In this document: piece by piece, positions 1 through 11,400 of the stretch | Position numbering within the stretch: position 1 is the first letter of the stretch | Layout: every line of letters begins with the position of its first letter | Source: Nectonema munidae | Lineage: Eukaryota; Nematomorpha; Nectonematoida; Nectonematidae | Reading direction: 5' to 3' | Length of the DNA: 64,000 bases | Assembly: GCA_030549495.1 (NCBI GenBank) | Contig: JAUIRK010001058.1 | Span: 137,294 to 201,293 of the forward strand | Translations under genes and position numbers: made by a program | Notes under the pieces: generated by a model | Told to the model about the DNA's origin: nothing | Seen by the model: only the letters and a program-made list of their open reading frames with translations | Databases searched by the model: none

Positions 1-810
1 AAAGTGTTATGTGTTAAGATAATTTATTAAGCAACTATGCCTTGCGTCAATGTCAGGCATTTAAATAGTGTATGCTTTGTTGACAAACCATTAACATCTT
101 CAGAATTGCTATTACTAATTTTTAATACTTATAGGTTTGAGACTAAAAGTAGATATGTATTTTAAGTACTCCAGGTTATTATTTTGTGATGTATAACATA
201 AAAAGGAAGCATTTACATAATCACAAAGTTTGGAGTTGTCTGGGATTATCATCGCATTATTATCTTTTAAGATTAAATCATCATTTTACCTATCTTTGAT
301 CAAGCAATTTAATTTTTTCCATAATTCGTTGCCATTTTTATTCTTGAAACTTCTATCAAAATAATTTTTATCTTTTTACAGCATTTATTATACTTCTTTC
401 AGAGTGGAAAGTCAATTTTATAAACTAAGTTTTTCCAACTTTTTAAAAAGTATACCTCGTTTTATCAAAGTCAGAAGCTGAGCTTTTTAAAGAATATAAA
501 TAATTATTTTCAATTTGTACATACAGTGAATTCTTTGGCGTAATGTGAAATAGCATCATTGATAGTATATAAAAATTTTCATGGTTGTTTTCATTTCGTG
601 TGAAAAAATATTCCAATATGTTCAATTGATTACTTGTACAAATTTTCCCCCATCAAAACTATGAAAACAGAAGAGGCTTTTTAACTTTGATATTAACATT
701 TAAAAGTAGGCTAATATGATCAGAGGAAAAAGCTTCGAAATTGAAGCTTTTCAAAGTAAATTTATTAGTGAAATGTTGTCAGTCAGTGTGAATGCTTGAT
801 AACTAGTAGG

Positions 811-1137
811 CAGGCCCGTAGCCAGCGAAGGCAGGAGGGGGCTACCCCCCCCCCCCCCCCCCCCCCCCCTAAGTCAGATTTAGAGCCCCCAACCTAATAT
901 ATTTCGATATCAATAAAGGGTTCAAAAAATGGTTTATTTTTAGACTATAATAAAAAAATTGGTACTTATTAGTTATCTCCCTCCCACTTTAAAATTTTTT
1001 TCAGTAATTTACAAAAAAAATTTTTGAAGGGAGGAGAGATAACCCATAAGTACCAAAAAATTTTTTGTGAAAATATTTAGCCCCTCCAAAATTTTTTCCA
1101 GCCCTCTCAATTGAAAAGTCCTAGCTGCGGGCAGATT
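811..1137. repeat. MITE-like repeat with GC-rich inverted ends and poly-C
   Basis: The left end begins CAGGCCCGTAGCCAGCG. The right end, read on the other strand, begins GCCCGCAGCTAGGAC, so the ends are imperfect inverted repeats. A run of 25 C lies at 845-869. The inside holds a separate long hairpin. Related GGGCCGTAGC heads occur at about 18324 and 18472. I could not find a convincing target-site duplication, so the family is unassigned. Confidence 0.45.
952..1066. repeat. Inverted repeat (hairpin) inside the poly-C repeat
   Basis: The left arm (952-1001) contains TTGGTACTTATTAGTTATCT and CCCTCCCA. The right arm (1012-1066) carries the complementary AGATAACCCATAAGTACC. The two arms of roughly 48 bases are separated by a loop of about 10 bases, so a transcript could fold into a long stem. 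The pairing is read directly from the sequence; any function is unknown. Confidence 0.7.
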
Positions 1138-2251
1138 TTGTTACGGTAGGAAGGAAGCTAAGCTGCATTAATATGTTCAAAATGTAAGAGTGTTGTTTTT
1201 GTTGACTTTCAAAAGATTTATATTAAAGTCGCCTAAGAGTATAAGACAGAATTTATTTCATTTTCAAGAATATTAGCGGATAGGAAGAAAAAACTTTCTA
1301 ATAAATTTTAAAGAAAAATCGGTAAACAATAAGTTAAAAATAGAAACATACACTTTTCTCTTCAGATGAACATTAATACAGAAAACTTAAAACGTATCAG
1401 ATGATACATTTAAGTCCAAGATTTCAACATCGTGTTGATTTTTCACAAAGAAACATAAAACTTAATGCATAGAAATATGTCTAGGTGAGATGAATTTAAA
1501 ATCAGTCATATTAAAATAAGTGTCTATCATTAAGGCCTCTTGACAAGCCAACATATCTTCAAAAATATCTTTTTAAGATAATTGACCAATTAAAAGCTAG
1601 ATTTTATCAAATTTAGACTTCAAGGTATGAATGTTAAGGGATATAACAGTAAAATTGAAAAAAGTGTGTAAATCGGTAATATATAAAGATATGGTATAAT
1701 TTATAATTATCCAGAAAATGAACAAATTTAGAGTTCAATTGATAATTATTTAAATCTTACTTGTTACACACAGTGATTTAGTAAAAATGAATCAAATGTT
1801 CTTTACAAAGGGATTCTTGAAATTTGAAAAATAAGAGATTTTGTGTGCGACCGAAAAATGTTATTTACGCACTTGTAAAGAAATTATTGTTATCATTTTA
1901 AATTCACATGCATCTTTTTGTAACTATAATTATTAATTTCATAGTAAGAAAACAAAAATTAATGATAAAAACTAGTTTGTTATTTGGATTTAGTTAGCAC
2001 CAAATAATATAAAAGTAGAACAAAATTTTGAAAACAAATCATAAAGTTTCTTTTTGAAGCGATGCAATATCCTTACTTCCCTTTAAAATATTTTTTCAAT
2101 GTGTTTTAAATGAATTAGTACATTGATTAAAATAGATTGCAAATAAATTACACTTTAGACTTAGATTTTTCTTTTAGTAATTTTTGCAACAACAAAAAAG
2201 ATAAAACTTACAATGAGACATGAATATAAATTTTACATTCTTCTTAAAATA

Positions 2252-2257
2252 TTTATT
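2252..2257 (-). terminator. Candidate polyadenylation signal of the ATPase gene
   Basis: AATAAA on the minus strand, about 110 bases past the stop codon at 2367-2369. AT-rich DNA yields this hexamer often by chance, so the call rests on position. Confidence 0.4.
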
Positions 2258-2366
2258 TTAGAAGAAAAAAGACTAAAAAATATTGCATAAAATGAAGAGA
2301 ATGATTGCCATGGAAAAGAAGTAGCTTGCTCGTACATGGCGAACAACAGTACACTTCACAGAATTA

Positions 2367-2469
2367 TTATCTTTCTTCATTGAGCGAGGTAGTGTCGTTA
2401 CTTAACAAGTTTAGAGCTTCGATAAAGTCCTTCATACAGAGTGAGATTGACTTGATATTTAGCTTGGTA
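2367..2469 (-). CDS. ATAD1: ATAD1-like terminal exon
   Basis: The acceptor is CTTTTTAAG at 2470. The exon encodes a segment with LCMKDFIEALNLLS, matching the C-terminal helix that follows sensor 2 in ATAD1, and ends NEER then TAA at 2369-2367. Its entry phase matches the previous exon exactly only with this acceptor; the AG pairs further downstream in the exon give stop codons. Confidence 0.75.
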
Positions 2470-5400
2470 CTTAAAAAGACATAGCATACAATTATTAAAC
2501 ACTTTTTTAAATTAGATACTATTCATCATCATATTAATAATACGACACACTTTTAGCTGTCTCGTAAAAGGAATTTATTTTTAAGTAAAACTGAAAATCA
2601 TTCCTATCAATTTTTAAAAATGGGTATTTAGCTGAATTAGTGCGATATCTGCAGTTGTACATGCGCAGGAAGCTTTAAAATTAATTTTGTTCGAGCATGT
2701 CTCATGGCATCTACAATACACAATCTGTCTCTATTTATTGTTTTAAAATTTATAAGAATCGAAAATCCTTCCTCACACTTGCAGGTATATTTAATCACCT
2801 TTTGAGAAAATCTTGATAGCTAGCTATAAACTCACAGATAAAAGGCTTTTAATAATAATAATTGGAAAAGGAATAATCTCATAATTTTCACCGAAACGGA
2901 ATACAATATTCTCTCGATTTGATTATTTCCCTTCAGGACAGCGGAGCTGGTTTTAAAATTTTTAGGTCAGGAAATAGATAAAAAAAAACATCAAATCACG
3001 GCTCCAACTCTGACTTATTCTTCAATGCTCCGAAACTAGGTTTGTTATCAGTATGAAGAGATTCCCTCATTTTAAACTATTTTCGATGGATTTTATAAAA
3101 TTAATAACAGAAGATGCTTTTTACGTGTAAGACTAAAAACGTTAGATAGAGCATTCTTTGAAAGTACGTGCATTTTAAACAGAATTCATGGAAATTTAGT
3201 TGAAATTTTTAATAAAATAATCAAAAAGAATATATAATACTCGGCATGAGTACAACCTCACAATTTTTAAGAACACCCGCAAACAGTGACACATGCTTGA
3301 GTATTAGATTATAATATAGATGGGACGCGCTCTTTCACTAAATCTTTACTGCCCAAGACAAAAAGTCAGCCAATGAAATACGTTTCCTTATTTACATTCT
3401 CGTTAAAAATAATATGTTAATGGAAAGAAGTATCTCATACTTGTGAGTTTTTGACATTAAATCAATATCTGGAGTATTATTGAAGACGTTGATAGAAACA
3501 GCTCTTCTGCACAAATCTTTGATATCACTTCCAGAAAATGCGTACATTTTTTCGGACAGCGCTTCCAAATTTACATCGTCTTCTAACTAAAAATGTTCTT
3601 CATGGCAAATAAAACTCCTTCGAGTTGATGAAAAAGCTTATATTACTTTATTATGGATTAATAAAAATGTTGAGTTATAAGGATATAGATTTATAGAAAA
3701 ATAAAATTATTATTTGATTTCAATAAAATCGAAAGTAAAAAAATATAAAAAATTCAAAAATATTGAATTCGATTCACTATTTGTAAAAATATCTACAGAT
3801 TTGTAAAGACTTTGAACTACATAGTTTTATTATCAAGCGGTCATTGCTTAAAATTATTAATTGTAATTAACCGGATACAATATAGCAATAATGAATAAAA
3901 ATAAAACACAATTAAAAACTTAAAAAAAAGTTACGTTAGAATCTTTCAGAATGACTTTAAGGATTTCTGTTCTCTGCGCTAAATTCTGTTTAAAGTAAAA
4001 TCAAGAGTTAATGAGTTTTGCCAATACAAAAAGAATTCAAGATTTTAAAACATATATAAATTCACAATCAAATTATGATTGATAATAATGAGCATCCATT
4101 ACTTATAGGAAAGAAGACGACATAGGAGATAAAGTGTCACTGATTACAAGCTTCAATAAAGATGAAATTAAAATGGACAGAAAAAAAATTGAAAGGGGCA
4201 TAAATGAAAAACAAAAATGCAATCCGATTTCCATTGTTTTTGCCTATTCTTTTATGCATATACAGTAAACTCCAGATAATTCAAAGTCGGATAAGTCGAA
4301 ATTCATCTTAACTAAAAGTCGAATCGTGGCCCCAATCCCAGCCCTATCTCACACATGCTAAATTCTTCGTTTAACTCAATGTAGGAGAAGTCGAAATTTC
4401 AGTTAACTCAAAGTAATTCGTGCGTGTTTTGATGTCCACCTACATGCTTTTAACTCCGGCCAACTTGAACGCGAACTTCAATTATACTCAATAACAATGT
4501 TCTGTGTAAATTGCAGTCGGTTGTGTTGTTAAACGTTTCAGATGCTTTGAATACCAAGCTTTAATGACAAACAGATAGAAGCGTGAATCACGCATGCCTT
4601 CATTGATTTCGTTGTAGAACATTTTCAGCACTTTGCTTTGATTTATTATTGTCTTTAAGCAGGGAAGCCCGAACTGTCTCGACATTTCGTTCGTGTTCTT
4701 TTTTATAAAATAAAACATATTCAAAATAATTTTTTTCTGAAGTTTTGAATTAACGCATCGGCAGTATGACTTTTTTAAACTCAAACTTAGGATAACTTAA
4801 AATAATTTGATGGAAGCCAGGACGTCGAGTTATCGGGAGTTTACTGTAAAGGCAAAATAAAGAAGGAGCGCAAGAACTTTAAACAGAGATTAAAGAACCT
4901 AGAGGGAATTATGAGTAAGCTTTCGATTCCCAAAAAATATTTTCGGTTAAATATCTAAAATATTTGTTTTTTTTTATTTCATATAGATGTGTTAAAAATT
5001 ATATCTAATACTTAATATTTTTCAAAAACATTCCTATGTTATCAAACCTGAATTTGTGCAATTGTTCAACTTGATGTTTAAAATAGTCATTAGTTTTGTT
5101 TACTGAACTCGAGTGCTTCACTAGACGGGCTTTAGAAAATTGGTTCGGCTTTAGTGGATGCTAACATTTCAGAACACAAAAGACACTTAGGTTCCTCAAG
5201 TATGAGTCGTCATATTTCAATTTTAAGGCATTAAGAAAATCGCACATTTACATCTATAAAATTAGGCATGAAAAGCAATAAAAAATAAAAATACTACTCA
5301 ATTCAAAGACTAAATTATTTATTCTTTCAAATGTGACTTATTGGCAAAAATCGCAAATGACCCAATATGGAAGCAATATGTTGCGCAAAACGATCCACTC

Positions 5401-8400
5401 AGTGACCCCTACTTGGTCCCCGTTGACCTGCTTCGCGACCGAATAGAGCACCAAGGACTCCCGTTTGAAAACCACTGAGCTAGAAAGTAATGGTGCAATC
5501 AGAATTACAAAACACGTAATTTGACCTGATAAAATTAGTGCAGATATGGTGGGATTGAGGGTTTACAGTGCAAGTAGTATAATGTCGGGTAATAATGGTG
5601 GTGAGTTCATTGGACAAGAATTCTTTTATGATAAATTTTGAAAATTATAAAAAAAGCCCCCCCCCCCCTCCCAATTTTGAGGACGTGCGTTTCTGTTAAA
5701 AAAAAAGATATTCAAATTTACTGAAGAAAAGAAACAATTAGAAAAGCATCTTGAAAAGTTTTATAAGTTAAGAAAATTATAACTTATATAAGCATATTAA
5801 TCAAGGTGTATTTTAATTTAGCTTTCAAGTAAAATAAAAGTATTAAACATTAATATGGAATGAATAATATTTATTGATAACCAATTGCGAATGAATGACG
5901 GAATTTCCCCTTCCTGAGATCCGTAAAAATAATTTCTACTGCAAACTCGATCAATAAGAAGAGTGTGGTTATAACGATATAAAAATGATACATCATAACA
6001 CTTATTCAAGGAAGCCTTTTTTAGTATAACAGCAAGACTAATATTTGGTAATGACATTTCAGAGTCATAGGTATAGATTGGAAAAATTAAAATGATGTAA
6101 AAAAAAGTTACAGGCATAGGAATTATGAATCTTTCTGAAAAGCGTCGATAAATGGCAGGATCTAGTGAAGCGACTTTATTCGTTGCACCCACTAAAAGAA
6201 TTTCCGAGGTGGAACTTTGATTCGAAAGAATGCCATCGATCCGCGTTAAAAATATGGAACGAATATTTTTATATATTTCATCCTGGTTAACGCTCTTTAT
6301 GGACAAAAAGGAGTCTTAGCAGAATAGGTGTAAATATGAAAAACACAAAAAATAGATTAGCTTGTATCTTTTAAAAATATGAAAAGCACATAACAAAAAT
6401 GGAACGTCAAGTTTTTCCGAACGTTATTAAGGTTAGTAAAATGAGGCGGAGAAGAAAAGGTTAGATCTAAATTTTATTCTTTGCGCGATATTTTTGAACT
6501 AGGGACACAATTTTTAGATTTTTTATGTGAAGAAAAGTTTTAACCCTCGTGTACAATGCGACACCAGTATCGCATAAAATAAAAATCTTCTGCTTTACGT
6601 TTATAAAAACTCCCAGAAAAAGAAAGCAGACCACAAATTCTTTGTACACCAGTGTCACATTAATTCTCAAAGGGCTAAAGAACAGGTTAGATTTGCAATT
6701 ATTCTTGGTAATAGTAAAGATTTACAGGATAACGGAATAAATGACAAATTTTAAAAGCTGAGTTCAAATACCCAACTGGATTATAAAAACTCTAGCTGGA
6801 TAACAGGCGAAATTATAAATAGGATTTTTGAAAAAAATTCCATGCTATAAATTCTATATTTCGTGTAAACTGTTCATATTTTTGACTAAAAGGTCTAGGT
6901 AAGGAGTTTTCAAAAAACCACATTTTTTTGTTTGATTTAATATTGAAAAACTAATTTCAAATAGGCTTGACTGAAATGTAAACAATTTTCCGAGGTGATT
7001 CCTATTAAAAGTTCTGAAAAATTATCGCACTACTAAATGAGTTAATTACCCAAAGCATGACAAGCACATACAATATGTGCCATCTATGATTTTGGCACGA
7101 ATTTAGCTAACAAAAGAAATATATGGAAAAATATCAGCATATTAGTTACAATACAAGAACACTTGAATAGTGAAAAAAAAGCAAACATTGCTATCTACTC
7201 TTGCTAAGTTTTTGTATAGCATCTTTCAAACATTTTAAATGTTATACTGATGGGTTTAATGATGAAATAATGATTACATATTAAATTAGCTCATCTTTGG
7301 GTATACCTATTCAACATACACACAAGTATTTATTCATGTATTCGTAGATACAGTCGTTTTATGCACAAAAAATGTTTACAATAATCAGAGCCGGCCCTAG
7401 TGTTCACGGGTCCCTATGCAAAATGGATTGCGCGGGGCCCCGTGTAGGTAGGAAAAAGGATTAAAAGTGAGAAAAAAGATTTTGAAAAAAAGAAAAGAGA
7501 TTTGTTTTATTACTTTTTCATTAACACAAAATGACGATCTAAGTAACTTTACTTTGCGAACCTTGCATTTAGCGAAATCATACAATATATCATCAAAATG
7601 AGAAGGGCGGGGCCCACTGCGACCGCATAGGTTGCAGTGGCCTAAGGCCGGCCCTGACAATACTTGCAATAAGTACGAACTTAATTTTGGAAAAATCCAA
7701 TATTAATGCAGGAACAAAAATGGTAAAGAGGTAAAGTTAAACTATTCGTTAACTTCACAAACTTTCATTTTAATAATAAATAAAACTCATTTACCAAATT
7801 TTCTAATTTAATATAAAATCTGTAACTGGTAGAAAAACATATGTGTACAATATAAATATTTTTATAGCTATGTAAAATTAAAAAATGAGTTCTTACCAAT
7901 TTCATCTATAAAGATGATACACGGCTGAATTTTTTCTGCCTTCAAAATAAAAAGATTACACGTTTTAGAGGGAGTGATAAAAATTACTAGAGAGAATATG
8001 GCAGAAGTTAAGCGCTCAGTTGACCCATAATATTCCTTCATTATTACAGATGAATCCACGTTTATCAATGCCACTCCTGCAAAAGAGTATTGCAAAAAAT
8101 AAACCAGTTTTTCAGATGTTCTAGCGAGAATCATTCCCTCTTAGTCCGTGTGGTGAATATTGATTCTCCTCCACTAAAAAAGCCAACTTGGTATGAGTCT
8201 ATTTACGTTTCTTCTCTTATTCTGCGCTTTTTTCGATTTTCTTCTCAATTTTGGTTTGGTTGATTGTTATTTTGCTCTTAAAACGTTTACTTTATTATAA
8301 TTTGATGAACGGAGAAGAAATTAAATCAGTTCTTGAAGCAGCCAAATTGGATGAATTTAAGTCTCTATTGTGCCGTGGCATAACTAAAAAGCTGTACTTT

Positions 8401-11400
8401 TTTACTCGATTCACAAAACTTAAATCTTGATTCTCTCATGATTAATAATTTACTTATACCCTACTGATAAACTTAATAACCACTAAAGATCAATAATAAT
8501 CATATTAAAATATACCAAAAATCGTAAGAGAATAGGATACTAAAGAAACATTTTATTTGAAAACAAATAATATATTTCAGAACGACTACGTTCCTTTATC
8601 AAGTAGTATAAAGAAGAAGTGATGAAGATCATAGTCATTTATATGCTTAGCAACTAACATGATTTTACTCAATTTATTCTTAATCACGTTTTTGGATATC
8701 AAATCCTTGCCATTCCCTCTTGGTCAAAATAAATTGAAATTGTATATAGCCCAAATAGGAAGATCAAACCTTTAGCCTGATCACTTCACTCTATAATCTA
8801 CCTTTTAATACATATAGTTATATATTATGCTAATCTACATTCTACATATCATGTATATTAATTCTAAAAATAAGTTTCCCTATCTATATTACAATTTTGT
8901 GGACTTTTTTAATCTATCATCCTTCCACCTTCAACGAAACGCTAACAACTTAAAATTCTATTAATTTTTTCCACTTTCAAAATAAATCACATTGAAAATG
9001 TTGAAGAATGAAGCATTTATTCCAACAAAGACACATAAACGTAAGGCTTTTGCTCATGATTTACGAATATAATTAAATAAACAACTATGAATCAAACATA
9101 TTAACTAAATTAACTAATCAATCATTTAACAGACTAAAATAAAATAAATATATACTGAATTGCTTTCTTTTTGGAATAAAAATATGTTTTAAGATGGAAA
9201 TTCACTTGTAAGGCTGTTTTTGTGCGATTCATCCTTTGAAGGAACTATTAGAGAGTAAACAAAATAACGAATTCTTTTATTGATGAATTACAAGATATAC
9301 TGTCATCATTCAATGGATATACGCATAATTTATGCTGTTTTAAGGAAAGAGAAATGAGACTATAAGTTTTTAAAAGCAAATTATTTATCAATGCGATGGA
9401 GTGTATAGTGAACTGTTTGTCAATCTGTATGAACGGTCAACTTTTGGGTTTACAACGTTTTTAAAAATGTGTACCTTATATTTTAGTTTTATTAATCCTG
9501 TTCTTATTGAGCGGCGCAATATCGTGATAAATTGATCCTAATGAGACTTCTTGAATTTTAAGTGTTATACTTATCTTTATATCATTTGGGCAAAAAATAA
9601 TTTTTAAATCTAAATAATAAATATTTTTAGCCTCCATGAATCTGATCTCTTTCATCTATAGGGAAGTAAAGTAACAACAACAAATATATTTGGAGAAAAA
9701 TATCACCTAATTCATAAGCAAGAGCTCTTGCTATCATTGTCTTGCCACAACCAGGAAGACCATGGAGAAGGAGACCTTAATTTCAAAAAGTAAATAACAT
9801 TATATATTAACCGTATTACTCTACCAAAGAGTCCTTCTTTATGAAAGCATATCATATATACTCTATAGCAGGGAAAAGGAGCCTCTGGCCTTTTCCACTA
9901 TTAAGTGGGGCATGATACTGTTTATGATATATATTCTCACTTAGTTGATATATTAAAAGCTCTAGAGGAGCTAGATATGGAGACTTTTAAAATAGCTGAA
10001 GATAAATTTTTGAAATCTATTTTTGACAAGAGAAGAGATCTAATCCCCAAAATCTAGCCATAATGTCAAGAAAAAAGGCGAACGCATTTTCCAGGTTTTT
10101 TCATGCCACATAAATTCTTGTAATAAAGCACCCACAGCCCACCATTCGCTGTATAGACCATTGAATAAGAGCTTCTTCAACATCAGAAGAAGTCTTTTTA
10201 TCACGTTTACTAGAAATGTTCATGCCATCTTTACTTTCACATATTTTCAATTTTTCGTTAGCAAATTACTTTTAATTTAGGAAGTGACATTTGTTCTGTT
10301 TTTCTAGTTTTCTTATGCTCTTTACTAAGAAGCATTTTAAAAAGTAAGATTGAAAAAGGTAAAAAAAACAATATAATATAAGTATAACCCGTTAACGATA
10401 TCAGACGATATCTAATGTAAAGCAGAAGATTTGTATTAAAGAGCATTGATAAAGGCAGACGATGTTATTTTTGTAAAGTCGACATATGTCGACTGTGGTC
10501 GATAACCGGTTAAACTAAATAAAAATATTTTGTAAGTAGTGTAGTTTTATACCGATGATCTGTTCTTAAATTTTAGATACACACCATATGTATTTGGCAG
10601 TGGCGGATTTAGAAAGGATCAATCGCCTATCATTTATTTTTTTTAGCATATCAATGCATAGTTTAATCAAATGTAAAACTGATTTCTTGAAGGAAAAGTG
10701 GCACTTTAGACCTGAAAGGTGAATTTTTTGATATTCCTTGTTAATTCTAAAGACAACGTGCATACTGTTCTATATCTATACGTTACATACATATGTGCAC
10801 CAAGGCTATGTAAAAAAGTTGTAGACTGTCTATGACTGAGTTAAGTGAAGAATTACAATGGGTTATAAATTTTGACTAATTTTTTGTTTCCAATTTTCTT
10901 TGTTTTATGATATTTAATAGGCTCATTTTAAAATTGAGATAATTTTTATATGACAAAACACATTTTTTGTATTATTGCTTACAAAAGAAAAATCCTAATT
11001 GGTATTAGATCTCAAGGACGAATCTAGAAATAAACGAGATAACATTTTTTTCTAAAATGAACGATAATCTATACATTTATATGGTTTTTTAAAAGTTAAA
11101 CTAATTTTTAACAAACACATCAACATCTACTTCCGCTTGACAGCGTGGGAAAACTTTTTCGCTTTTGTATTAATTAGAGAAACAAAAAAAAATTAGCTAG
11201 AGACAAGAGAAACGTACTTTACATTTTTGGGACACCAGTCTGAAGAGATTACTTTTCAAGTGTTTTACTTTTTGCTACAAATAGTGTGCTTATATCTATC
11301 TGTAATCCTAGAAGGATTCTGAACATCCTGAAGTTAGCACATATTTTCAATCTATACTCATTAATATGATCTTGTTTAGCAAAAATATTAACTTTATGTA

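Larger units (their letters stand above)
1..2366. other. Gene-free 3' flank of the ATPase gene
   Basis: No open reading frame here resembles a protein I recognise. The stretch is AT-rich, with a GC-rich repeat at about 811-1137 that contains a 25-base C run and a hairpin. It also contains the likely 3' untranslated region of the minus-strand ATPase gene, next to 2366. Confidence 0.6.

Noticed and set aside
5818-6111. Extension of the ATPase exon past 6112
   Set aside because: After IPMP the frame turns into hydrophobic AT-driven sequence (VTFFYIILIF); a good GTAACT donor sits exactly at the family boundary.
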